From the NCBI GenBank assembly GCA_948496895.1, contig CAOOJO010000086.1:1-8949 (forward strand): DNA of 8,949 nt, written 5' to 3'. The translations under genes were made by a program, and so were the position numbers. This stretch comes from an uncultured Acetatifactor sp. GTDB taxonomy: Bacteria; Bacillota; Clostridia; Lachnospirales; Lachnospiraceae. Positions within the stretch are counted from its first letter, which is position 1, and every line of letters starts with the position of its first letter. Under the pieces are notes generated by a model, which was given only the letters and a program-made list of their open reading frames with translations, searched no databases and was not told the origin of the DNA. Below, piece by piece: positions 1 through 6,182 of this stretch.

Positions 1-2
1 TC

Positions 3-128
3 GGCCGCGTGACCGATCTGCGGCTAATACCCTCGGAAGAGCTGGGGCGCCCGCGGACACAGGACAGATCCGGAATCCGGAATCCGGATTCTGGATTGTG
101 GATTCCGGGGTGCGGAAAGGCAGGGTGA
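3..128 (+). CDS. Possible 3' end of an upstream gene (partial, unrecognised)
   Basis: One frame stays open from the window edge to a TGA at 126-128, only five bases before the ThuA-like start. It begins GRVTDLRLIPSEELGRP, which has the amphipathic look of a real protein tail, and its codons up to about base 50 are GC-rich at the third position like those of the next gene. After that it runs through the GGATT heptad repeat and reads as low-quality sequence. A second frame is also open until beyond base 133, so this could be chance. If real, it would be the last gene of the operon that includes the ThuA-like and Gfo genes. No family is assigned. Confidence 0.25.
   Translation, partial: GRVTDLRLIPSEELGRPRTQDRSGIRNPDSGLWIPGCGKAG
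72..108. repeat. Heptad repeat tract of GGAATCC/GGATTCC units with inverted ends
   Basis: Five consecutive 7-base units can be read from base 72: GGAATCC, GGAATCC, GGATTCT, GGATTGT and GGATTCC, followed by GG. The first and last units make an inverted repeat, CCGGAATCC at 70-78 against GGATTCCGG at 100-108, so the transcript could form a 9-bp stem. It sits just upstream of the ThuA-like gene, leaving about 24 bases to the start codon. It may be a small dispersed repeat or an RNA structure. Nothing in it looks like a promoter. Confidence 0.6.
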
Positions 129-132
129 TTTT

Positions 133-864
133 ATGGAATCTACAAAAAAGGCATTGATTTTCCAGGGCGGATGGGACGGGCACGAACCGGCGCTGGTGGC
201 GCAGCGGTTCGGGAGGATGCTGGAAAAGCATGGATACGCCTGCGAAATCTATGACAGCCAGGACGTGCTGGCGGACGCGGAGAAGCTGATGGGGATGGAT
301 GTAATCGTGCCCTGCTGGACCATGGGGGAGATTAAGCCCGAGTACACGAAAAACATCAGCCGGGCCGTGGCGGCGGGCTGCGGCCTTGCGGGCTGCCACG
401 GCGGCATGTGCGACGCCTTCCGCCAGGACGTGGAATGGCAATTCATGACTGGCGGACAATGGGTCAGCCATCCCGGCGGGGACGGAACCGATTACACGGT
501 GAACATCCACAAGGGCTCCAGCCCCATCGTGGCAGGGATGGAGGATTTCCATGTGTGCAGCGAGCACTATTACCTACATGTGGACCCGGCGGTGGAGGTG
601 CTGGCCAGCACCCGCTTCCCGGTGGTGGACTACTACCACAGCGCCAACAAGGCGGTGGACATGCCGGTGGCCTGGACCAAGTTCTGGGGCAACGGCAGGG
701 TGTTCTACTGCTCCCTGGGACATCATGACGATGTGTTCGAGAAGTTCCCGGAGGCCGGGCTTCTGATGGAGCGGGGGCTCGTCTGGGCAGCGGAGGGGAA
801 GGCCTACGCGCTGGAGCATGGACTGACCACCGAGCGCTTCGAGAGCAAAGCGAAAATGTATTGA
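133..864 (+). CDS. ThuA-like domain protein (carbohydrate metabolism)
   Basis: This 243-residue cytoplasmic protein belongs to the ThuA-like family, a glutamine-amidotransferase-like fold named after the trehalose utilisation protein ThuA. Family signatures are easy to read: GGWDGHEP at residues 12-19, GLAGCHGGMCDAFR at 84-97, TGGQWVSHPGG at 106-116, SEHYYL at 143-148 and SLGHHDD at 194-200 near the C-terminus. The length fits a single-domain family member, and there is no signal peptide or membrane segment. The start is supported by AGGGTGA about four bases upstream. Its stop is 16 bases from the following Gfo/Idh/MocA gene, so the two are almost certainly co-transcribed. In rhizobia ThuA works with the dehydrogenase ThuB in catabolism of trehalose and related disaccharides through 3-keto sugars. 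A similar job on an unknown sugar is a reasonable inference, but the substrate and the exact reaction cannot be read from the sequence. Confidence 0.9.
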   Translation: MESTKKALIFQGGWDGHEPALVAQRFGRMLEKHGYACEIYDSQDVLADAEKLMGMDVIVPCWTMGEIKPEYTKNISRAVAAGCGLAGCHGGMCDAFRQDVEWQFMTGGQWVSHPGGDGTDYTVNIHKGSSPIVAGMEDFHVCSEHYYLHVDPAVEVLASTRFPVVDYYHSANKAVDMPVAWTKFWGNGRVFYCSLGHHDDVFEKFPEAGLLMERGLVWAAEGKAYALEHGLTTERFESKAKMY

Positions 865-880
865 GGGGAGGCGAGAGGAT

Positions 881-1999
881 ATGGGAGAGAAACAGGCTAA
901 AGTAAAAATAGGCGTGCTGGGAGCCGGGGCGATCAGCGGAATCTACTTCCAGAACCTGACGGAGCTGTTCCGGGAGGTGGAGGTGTGGGCGGTCTGCGAC
1001 CTGTTCCGGGAGAAGGCGGCGGAGGCCGGGGAGAAGTACGGAATCCCCAGAGTGTACGATACCATGGAGGAGCTGCTCCGGGATAAGGAGATAGAGATCG
1101 TCCTGAACCTTACCCGTCCCAACGAGCACTATGCCACCACAAGGGCAGCGCTCCTTGCGGGCAAGCATGTGTACAGCGAAAAGCCCCTGGCCGCCACCTA
1201 TGAGGAGGGCGCGGAGCTTGCGGCGCTGGCCGCAGAGCGCGGGCTTTTGCTGGGCGGCGCGCCGGACACCTTCCTGGGGGCGGGGATACAGACCTGCAGG
1301 CGGCTCATCGATGACGGGATGATAGGGGACGTGATCGGGGCGGAGGCGAAGATGGTGTGCCACGGACATGAGAGCTGGCATCCCGCGCCGGAATTCTACT
1401 ACCAGTACGGCGGCGGGCCCATGATGGACATGGGGCCATACTACATGACGGCCCTGGTGAACCTGATTGGCCGGGTGCAGAGCATCAGCGGCATGACGGG
1501 GACGGCCTTTCCCCAGCGGATCATCACCAGCAAGCCGAAACAGGGAACGGTGGTGGACGTGGAGGTGCCCACCCACACCACAGGCCTGATGAAATTCCAG
1601 AACGGGGCCATCGCCACCGTAGTGACTACATTTGACGTATACTATGACAGGCAGGCCTTCCTGGAAATCTATGGCACCAGGGGGACCCTGCGGGTGCCCG
1701 ATCCCAACGGCTTCGGCGGAAGCGTCTCGCTCCTCCGGCCAGAGGACGGGAGCTTCAGGGAGATGCCCCTCCTGTACGACTACAAGGAGAACAGCAGAGG
1801 CCTGGGGGTGGCGGACATGGCCAAAGCCCTGCGGGAAGGCCGCGCTCCCCGGGCGGACGTGCAGCAGACCCTCCATGTGCTGGAAATCCTCACCGCATTT
1901 GAAAAGAGCAGCAGGGAGGGGCGCTGCGTGGAGCTGGCCTCGCCTTACCAGAGGAGAGAGGCCATGCGGAACATGCCGGTATCGGGGATTTTGGATTGA
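881..1999 (+). CDS. Gfo/Idh/MocA family NAD(P)-dependent oxidoreductase
   Basis: A 372-residue dehydrogenase of the Gfo/Idh/MocA family, which oxidises or reduces hydroxyl groups of sugars, inositols and related compounds in the cytoplasm. The N-terminal Rossmann fold carries the dinucleotide motif GVLGAGAIS at 11-19 and an acidic residue, D40, at the end of the second strand (VWAVCD), suggesting NAD preference. SEKPLA at 99-104 supplies the family lysine (K101). The C-terminal alpha/beta domain begins near residue 130 and includes GGGPMMDMGPYY at 177-188. There the usual D-x-x-x-H pair reads D183 and Y187, so the canonical histidine is a tyrosine. A GGGGAGG plus GAGAGGA purine stretch precedes the ATG. 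The gene follows the ThuA-like gene by 16 bases, the ThuA/ThuB type of pairing, and points to keto-sugar metabolism. No terminator with a T tract follows; a long inverted repeat lies 70 bases downstream. Confidence 0.93.
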   Translation: MGEKQAKVKIGVLGAGAISGIYFQNLTELFREVEVWAVCDLFREKAAEAGEKYGIPRVYDTMEELLRDKEIEIVLNLTRPNEHYATTRAALLAGKHVYSEKPLAATYEEGAELAALAAERGLLLGGAPDTFLGAGIQTCRRLIDDGMIGDVIGAEAKMVCHGHESWHPAPEFYYQYGGGPMMDMGPYYMTALVNLIGRVQSISGMTGTAFPQRIITSKPKQGTVVDVEVPTHTTGLMKFQNGAIATVVTTFDVYYDRQAFLEIYGTRGTLRVPDPNGFGGSVSLLRPEDGSFREMPLLYDYKENSRGLGVADMAKALREGRAPRADVQQTLHVLEILTAFEKSSREGRCVELASPYQRREAMRNMPVSGILD

Positions 2000-2016
2000 A
2001 GCCTGGATTGCAATCC
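1986..2016. repeat. Second GGATT tract at the end of the Gfo gene
   Basis: GGATT occurs at 1986-1990, 1993-1997 and 2005-2009, and the last copy is part of the 12-base perfect palindrome GGATTGCAATCC at 2005-2016. The first two copies are 7 bases apart, the same period as the tract at 72-108. The run overlaps the final codons of the dehydrogenase gene, which ends in ILD. It may be the same repeat family as the upstream tract or a coincidence of a short word. Confidence 0.4.
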
Positions 2017-2068
2017 GCACGGAAACCAGCGGTGGCGCTCTGCAGCGGCTGAGCTGAACGGTACGCAA

Positions 2069-2165
2069 GGGGTGTCGGGAAATGGCTATATTTCCACTTT
2101 ATATGCTGTGATGCGTTGAAGCTTACAACCATATATTGTGTGCTGACAGCATTTCCCGACACCCC
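2069..2165. repeat. 97-bp element with 16-bp perfect inverted ends
   Basis: GGGGTGTCGGGAAATG at 2069-2084 is matched perfectly by its reverse complement at 2150-2165. Three further pairs are possible inside if one G is bulged. The 65-base interior holds two competing inverted repeats: GGAAAT at 2078-2083 with ATTTCC at 2090-2095, and ATGCTGT at 2103-2109 with ACAGCAT at 2146-2152. It lies between the converging Gfo and Sir2 genes. It has no coding capacity and no T tract as in an intrinsic terminator, and I see no target-site duplication. It resembles a small MITE-like or palindromic intergenic element, or a structured RNA. Confidence 0.7.
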
Positions 2166-2203
2166 CGCTGGTTCTTTCGTGCAATTGATTTTCGATGGCT
2201 CCT

Positions 2204-2222
2204 TTTGGAAAAGGATTCCAAA
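2204..2222. other. Short hairpin 3' of the Sir2 gene
   Basis: TTTGGAA at 2204-2210 and TTCCAAA at 2216-2222 form a 7-bp stem around a 5-base loop, 14 bases beyond the Sir2 stop codon. On the minus strand no run of T follows, so it is at best a weak transcription terminator or a stabilising 3' hairpin. Confidence 0.3.
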
Positions 2223-2235
2223 CCTATTGATGCGG

Positions 2236-2964
2236 TCACAGCTGGGAGAACACCTCTCCGATAGGCGCCTGTATCAGGAGATCCGCATGGGAATCCCTGG
2301 GCGTAGGAGCCTTATTGATGACCACGAGCTTGTCGCCCCTGAAATAATCGATCAGCCCCGCTGCCGGATACACGGCCAGGGAAGTCCCCCCGATGATCAG
2401 CACCTGGGCGTCATGGATGAAGCGCATGGCGTCCGTCATGGTCCGGGAGTCCAGCCCCTCCTCATAGAGCACCACGTCCGGCTTCACGGAGCCGCCGCAT
2501 TTCTCGCACTTTGGCACGTCCGCGCTGCTTAGGATATACTGCACATCATAGAACTGTCCGCACTTCTCGCAGTAGTTGCGAAGCACCGAGCCGTGGAGCT
2601 CCAGTACCGTCTTGCTCCCGGCGGCCTGGTGGAGCCCGTCGATGTTCTGGGTGATGACGGCCTTCAGCTTCCCCCGGGCCTCCAGCTCGGCCAGCTTCAC
2701 ATGGGCGGCATTGGGCTTGGCGTCCAAGAAGAGCATCTTGTTGCGGTAGAAGCGGAAGAATTCCTTCGGCTTTCTGCGGTAGAAGGTGTGGCTCAGGATG
2801 GTCTCCGGCGGATAGTCGTACTGCTGGTGGTACAGGCCGTCCACGCTGCGGAAGTCCGGAATCCCGCTCTCCGTGGACACTCCCGCGCCGCCGAAGAATA
2901 CGATGTTGCTGTATTTGTCTACAATTTTCTTCAATTCCTCGATTTGTGCCTGATAATTTTCCAT
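2236..2964 (-). CDS. cobB: NAD-dependent protein deacylase, Sir2 family (CobB type)
   Basis: A 242-residue sirtuin that removes acetyl or other acyl groups from protein lysines using NAD, giving nicotinamide and O-acyl-ADP-ribose. All core motifs are present: GAGVSTESGIPDFR at residues 26-39 for NAD binding, TQNIDGLH at 105-112, the catalytic histidine H124 in LHGS, four zinc cysteines as two CxxC pairs (C132/C135 and C153/C156), KPDVVLYEE at 161-169 and GTSLAVYPAA at 193-202. The length is that of a minimal bacterial sirtuin with no fused domains. The start at 2964 has GAAGGAG nine bases upstream. It lies 52 bases downstream of the LTA synthase-like gene on the same strand but has its own promoter-like sequence. 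It is not accompanied by macrodomain, lipoate-ligase-like or defence genes, so a general role in deacylating metabolic enzymes is most likely. Confidence 0.93.
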   Translation of the reverse strand: MENYQAQIEELKKIVDKYSNIVFFGGAGVSTESGIPDFRSVDGLYHQQYDYPPETILSHTFYRRKPKEFFRFYRNKMLFLDAKPNAAHVKLAELEARGKLKAVITQNIDGLHQAAGSKTVLELHGSVLRNYCEKCGQFYDVQYILSSADVPKCEKCGGSVKPDVVLYEEGLDSRTMTDAMRFIHDAQVLIIGGTSLAVYPAAGLIDYFRGDKLVVINKAPTPRDSHADLLIQAPIGEVFSQL

Positions 2965-2984
2965 AACAAATAACTCCTTCTTTG

Positions 2985-3014
2985 ATTATAGCTATCCGAA
3001 AGAACGGATGCCTA
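2985..3014 (-). promoter_or_regulatory. Candidate promoter of the Sir2 gene
   Basis: On the minus strand TATAAT (2990 down to 2985) is a perfect -10. TAGGCA (3014 down to 3009), 18 bases upstream, matches the -35 consensus at four of six positions. A perfect TTGACA at 3020-3015 overlaps the stop codon of the upstream gene but is 24 bases from the -10, too far for normal spacing. The -10 is followed directly by the AAGGAG ribosome binding site, giving a very short leader. Confidence 0.45.
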
Positions 3015-3016
3015 TG

Positions 3017-4987
3017 TCAATTACCTGTGATAAATACAGGGTTTGGAATATCTTTCTCCATAAGCTGGTTATACTGCAGCAGCCGGTAGTTCTGGACAGG
3101 CTCTTCTTCTGCAAGAGCCTGGATTGTCCGCCGGGATATTTCGGGATACTGCTTCTGGAGCAGCAGCAGATATTTATAATAAGGAGGAAGCTCTATCCCG
3201 GCGCATTCCAGCACGGCAGCCCCCAGATAATTGGAGCTCATATCGCCATATTCCGGATAATCCTGATCATAATTTGACCAGATGATATACGGTGTGATGA
3301 ATTTCTTCGCGTTCTGTTCCTCCTCCGAGAGGCCGCTGCCCTCGAACACGGCCTGATAGAAATCGTCCCCCAGAAGAGGCTGGTGGTCTCCGAACATGCA
3401 GATGATAGTGGGCTCCTCCACCTTCGCGAAATAGGCCAGGAAATCTTCAAATGCCTCATCCGTGACCTTTATCGCGTTCAGGTAGGTCTCCGCGCCGCAC
3501 AGAAATTCATAGTCATCCTTCACGGTATTGCCGACCTTTTCCAGCTTGATTGGCGTGTCGATTTCGTGGTAATAGCCGCCATGGTTCTGTATGGTGACAT
3601 TGAAAAGGAAAAAGGGCTTCTCCCTGTCCCGATGCTCATAACGCCAGATGATTTCGTTGAAATTGCATTCATCGGAAATATAGCTCCGGAAAATCTGGGG
3701 AGGCACCTGGAAGTGATTGACATCGATAAAAGCATCAAATCCAAAGTAGTCATATACGTTATCGCGACACCACGCGCCGGCGCCGCTGGGATGCACCGCC
3801 ATGGTCTGGTAGCCCTGTTCCTTCAGAATCCGGGCCAGAGAGTACATGTCATGATTTACCTCCAGCTGATAAGGAATGGCAGTCGGTGAAAGAAAGGCCA
3901 GAGTATCCCCGGTAAGCACTTCGAATTCCGTTTGAGCGGTAAGGCCTCCCAGAATCTCCACAAAGAGATTTCCGCGGACGGTGTTTCCGGTCAGGGAATC
4001 TGTGTAGGGCATGAAAGGCTCGGAGGTTTCTATATTGCCCAGTACGCGTAGATCGGACCAGGCTTCATTCATGACGAGAATGATATTGGGGGAAGTCTGC
4101 ACGGTGTCCGGAGCCTGATAGCTTTCCTCCGTCCTCTGAACGATTTCCGCCACAGCGCTGTCAGAATAGCCGGGCGGCTTGGCGATGTTCAGATCCTTGA
4201 TGCTGATTCCGAAGCCTAAGAGGAATCCGTTCTGGGCGCCGTTTTCCTGCACGCTCCAATAGATTCCCTCTAATCCACGGTTGCTCAGGTAATCTGACTG
4301 CCAGAAGCCGAAATAGAAGACCATGCCGTATGCCAGAGAAACGCCGGTGACGGCACAGTGATATGGAAGGCCTTTTCCCGGAATATCGCACCAGAAACCC
4401 AGAGCAATGAAAAAACAGAAATAGAGGATGCTGTACCAAAGCTCGCTGTTTATGGAAAACTGATAAGAGCCTAATACAGTCGCCGCGGTGCCGGCTGCCA
4501 GCAGATTGCTGAAATTCAGATTGCCTCCCTGAAACTGATTGACATAATAGTTGACCAGAAAGAGAACCAGGAGGACGATGCCGCCTATGCCCAGCGCGAA
4601 GCGGACGCGCTGAAAAACCAGGAGAAGCACGGCATATAACAAAAGTATGATCAGAATGTTCGCGAACAACGCGCCGATTCTGATTTTGCTCATGTCATGA
4701 ATAGGAAGCTCCATGCGCTGGAACAGTTTGCGGGGAACCAGCAGAAGATAGAGCAGCACCAAAGGGACGCATATGCGGGGCGAGCGCGGCCTTGGGCAGA
4801 CGATGAGCATGCCCGTGAGCGCGCTGAGGAGCGTAAAAAGCAGGAGGCGTTTGTTGAAGCCGCTGTAGAGATAATGCCACGATATAAGGAAAAGGGTGAG
4901 CGATACGAAAAGCGACAACAGGAGCCGTACCTTCCGGCTCTGGAGTTCTCTGATATAGCTTTTTGCCTTCTGCTGAATATTTTTCAT
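3017..4987 (-). CDS. LTA synthase family membrane phosphotransferase/sulfatase-like protein
   Basis: A 656-residue polytopic membrane protein of the LtaS/MdoB (alkaline phosphatase superfamily) group. The N-terminal third has about seven hydrophobic segments (near 20-42, 47-64, 71-86, 105-127, 131-150, 183-200 and 210-230), followed by an extracytoplasmic catalytic domain from about 300. Active-site residues align with lipoteichoic acid synthase: E308 in NIILVMNEAW, the probable nucleophile T350 in GLTAQTEFE, W406 and R408 in AWCRDN, H469 in QNHGG, and D534/H535 in FGDHQP. Such enzymes move glycerol-phosphate or similar groups from lipids onto envelope glycans, so a role in teichoic acid or envelope polymer modification is likely, but the acceptor is unknown. 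The start at 4987 has GGGAG six bases upstream. An in-frame ATG at 5056 lies at the expected transcription start of the strong promoter and is rejected. It has more membrane segments than the five of classical LtaS. Confidence 0.88.
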   Translation of the reverse strand: MKNIQQKAKSYIRELQSRKVRLLLSLFVSLTLFLISWHYLYSGFNKRLLLFTLLSALTGMLIVCPRPRSPRICVPLVLLYLLLVPRKLFQRMELPIHDMSKIRIGALFANILIILLLYAVLLLVFQRVRFALGIGGIVLLVLFLVNYYVNQFQGGNLNFSNLLAAGTAATVLGSYQFSINSELWYSILYFCFFIALGFWCDIPGKGLPYHCAVTGVSLAYGMVFYFGFWQSDYLSNRGLEGIYWSVQENGAQNGFLLGFGISIKDLNIAKPPGYSDSAVAEIVQRTEESYQAPDTVQTSPNIILVMNEAWSDLRVLGNIETSEPFMPYTDSLTGNTVRGNLFVEILGGLTAQTEFEVLTGDTLAFLSPTAIPYQLEVNHDMYSLARILKEQGYQTMAVHPSGAGAWCRDNVYDYFGFDAFIDVNHFQVPPQIFRSYISDECNFNEIIWRYEHRDREKPFFLFNVTIQNHGGYYHEIDTPIKLEKVGNTVKDDYEFLCGAETYLNAIKVTDEAFEDFLAYFAKVEEPTIICMFGDHQPLLGDDFYQAVFEGSGLSEEEQNAKKFITPYIIWSNYDQDYPEYGDMSSNYLGAAVLECAGIELPPYYKYLLLLQKQYPEISRRTIQALAEEEPVQNYRLLQYNQLMEKDIPNPVFITGN

Positions 4988-5062
4988 ATAAATCTCCCGT
5001 GGGCACCTCTTCTGTAGAACATATGTGTCCTGCTCGGATCCTTTCAAATTTTCCACATGAAA

Positions 5063-5090
5063 ATTATAGCATATCTGCAGGGCTTGTCAA
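5063..5090 (-). promoter_or_regulatory. Strong consensus promoter of the LTA synthase-like gene
   Basis: On the minus strand a perfect TTGACA (5090-5085) and a perfect TATAAT (5068-5063) are separated by 16 bases. A TG dinucleotide one base before the -10 adds an extended -10 element. Transcription should begin near 5056, giving a leader of about 70 bases before the ATG at 4987. This is a very strong-looking sigma-A promoter for an envelope gene. Confidence 0.85.
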
Positions 5091-5144
5091 TTCGCAGCCG
5101 CATAAATATAAAGTAAATTTTAAGAAATCTACAACGTATCTTTA

Positions 5145-5174
5145 TTGAATGGTGGATCAGGGGTGTGCTATAAT
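5145..5174 (+). promoter_or_regulatory. Promoter of the ydcF-like gene (extended -10)
   Basis: TTGAAT at 5145-5150 and a perfect TATAAT at 5169-5174 are 18 bases apart, and TG at 5166-5167 makes an extended -10. The start of transcription should be near 5181, so the in-frame ATG at 5149 cannot be used from this promoter and the ATG at 5251 is the likely start. It is divergent from the promoter of the LTA synthase-like gene, with about 55 bases between the two -35 boxes. Confidence 0.75.
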
Positions 5175-5209
5175 AGCTACATCCGATTCACCTATAAATT
5201 CTGCATGTG

Positions 5210-5242
5210 CCAGGCGCTGTGGCCTGGGGATACCCGAAAGGG
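5210..5242 (+). promoter_or_regulatory. Structured leader of the ydcF-like gene with hidden ribosome binding site
   Basis: CCAGGC at 5210-5215 pairs with GCCTGG at 5222-5227 around a 6-base loop. Next, CCC at 5233-5235 can pair with GGG at 5240-5242 across a GAAA tetraloop, which would cover the ribosome binding site AAAGGG at 5237-5242. The same CCC could instead pair with the GGGG at 5226-5229. The stems are short, so a regulatory role is only a suggestion. Confidence 0.35.
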
Positions 5243-5250
5243 ATAATGAT

Positions 5251-6087
5251 ATGAAACGAAGAGACGAGAAGCTGATTCCTTTTGAAAAAAGCAGAAGGAC
5301 AATCCAGATAGAGAAACGGGGCTACACCCCCGGCGGCCATCCTGTCCTGGCCGGTATTTTTGGCATCATAGGGCTCCTCTGCGTCATATACTGCATAGGG
5401 GTGGGCGTAACAGGCTTCGGAACCTACTTCTTCCTGATCTGGGGAGCCATAGGGGCATGCTGCCTGGCCCTGGCCATGATCCTCCGAAGCGGCAGGGCCA
5501 TGAAAGCTATCCCGGTATGGATCAAAGGCATCTTCTGCGCCCTTTTCTGCATAGGGGTGTTTCTGTTCGGCGCGGTGGAGGCGAGGATATTCTCCCAGTA
5601 CAACGCCCAGGCCCCGCCGGGGGCGGACTTTCTTATCATCCTGGGCGCCCAGTGGAAGGACACAGGCCCCAGCGAGGTGCTGCGCCGCAGGCTGGACAAA
5701 GCCATAGGCTATCTGGAGCAGAATCCGGGCACCAGGGCAATCGTCACCGGCGGCCAGGGAGGGAACGAAAGCATCCCCGAGGCTGTGGGCATGCGGGAAT
5801 ATCTCATGCAGGCCGGTATCGAGGAGGAGCGCATCCTTGTGGAGGACAGCTCCGAGAGCACGTACCAGAACCTGGTGTTCAGCGCCCGGCTCCTGAATCC
5901 GGAGGAAGACAGTGTTGTAATTGTGACCAACAATTTCCATGTGTTCCGCGCCGTGAGCATCGCGAAGAAGCAGGGATACAGAAACGTGGAGGGCCTGGCC
6001 GCCGGCACGCCTCTGGGGTCTGAACCCAACAATCTGCTGCGGGAATTCATGGGCGTGGTGAAGGACTTCTTCGTGGGAAATCTGTAG
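5251..6087 (+). CDS. Membrane-anchored YdcF/SanA-like DUF218 protein
   Basis: A 278-residue protein with three hydrophobic helices (about residues 31-52, 57-78 and 88-108) followed by a DUF218 domain from about 125 to 270. Domain motifs are DFLIILGAQ at 126-134, the glycine-rich loop VTGGQGGNESIPEA at 165-178, EDSSESTYQN at 198-207 and VTNNFHVFRA at 225-234. These are the conserved acidic, glycine and histidine positions of the YdcF/SanA/ElyC family. SanA and ElyC are linked to envelope barrier function and to lipid-carrier or peptidoglycan metabolism in enterobacteria, and YdcF binds S-adenosylmethionine, but the reaction is not settled. The start at 5251 has AAAGGG eight bases upstream and lies about 70 bases after the predicted transcription start; an ATG at 5149 is upstream of that point. 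The divergent neighbour is an LTA synthase-like enzyme, which fits a shared envelope theme. Confidence 0.87.
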   Translation: MKRRDEKLIPFEKSRRTIQIEKRGYTPGGHPVLAGIFGIIGLLCVIYCIGVGVTGFGTYFFLIWGAIGACCLALAMILRSGRAMKAIPVWIKGIFCALFCIGVFLFGAVEARIFSQYNAQAPPGADFLIILGAQWKDTGPSEVLRRRLDKAIGYLEQNPGTRAIVTGGQGGNESIPEAVGMREYLMQAGIEEERILVEDSSESTYQNLVFSARLLNPEEDSVVIVTNNFHVFRAVSIAKKQGYRNVEGLAAGTPLGSEPNNLLREFMGVVKDFFVGNL

Positions 6088-6153
6088 GAGGCGTACGGAA
6101 AGCGCCCGGGATGAGATGATTTTGGAAATAAAGTTCCGAATATTGATTGGTAC

Positions 6154-6169
6154 GCGCGCCGAAGCGCGC
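6154..6169 (+). promoter_or_regulatory. GC-rich hairpin next to the DUF951 ribosome binding site
   Basis: GCGCGC at 6154-6159 and GCGCGC at 6164-6169 form a 6-bp stem closed by a CGAA loop. GAGGGG, the ribosome binding site of the DUF951 gene, begins at 6171. The hairpin has no T tract, so it is not an obvious terminator. It could mark an mRNA processing point, slow 3' decay of the ydcF message or affect translation of the small gene. Confidence 0.45.
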
Positions 6170-6182
6170 AGAGGGGTGTAAA

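Noticed and set aside
464..2068. 534-codon open frame antisense to the thuA-gfo pair
   Set aside because: It is opposite two genes with clear families, is rich in Pro, Arg, His and Ala as expected for the reverse of GC-rich codons, and has no recognisable domain.
2236..2964. Sir2 gene as part of an antiphage system
   Set aside because: It is a minimal zinc-binding deacylase with no fused or adjacent effector, TIR, SIR2-associated or HerA-type gene; ordinary CobB function is the simpler reading.
2992..3011. Hairpin ATCCG/CGGAT between the LTA synthase-like and Sir2 genes as a terminator
   Set aside because: The stem is only five base pairs and no T tract follows on the minus strand.
4988..5056. 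Upstream in-frame ATG for the LTA synthase-like gene
   Set aside because: It coincides with the predicted transcription start and has no ribosome binding site, while 4987 has GGGAG at six bases and begins a typical N-terminus.
5149..5250. Upstream in-frame ATG for the ydcF-like gene
   Set aside because: It lies between the -35 and -10 boxes of the promoter, so the transcript would not contain it.
5188..5940. 250-codon minus-strand frame opposite the ydcF-like gene
   Set aside because: The plus-strand DUF218 domain and membrane helices explain the region; the minus-strand product has no recognisable motifs.
6147..6182. Upstream GTG/TTG-like extension of the DUF951 gene
   Set aside because: The extension runs through a GC-rich hairpin, and the family begins at MDINVGD, which has a good ribosome binding site.
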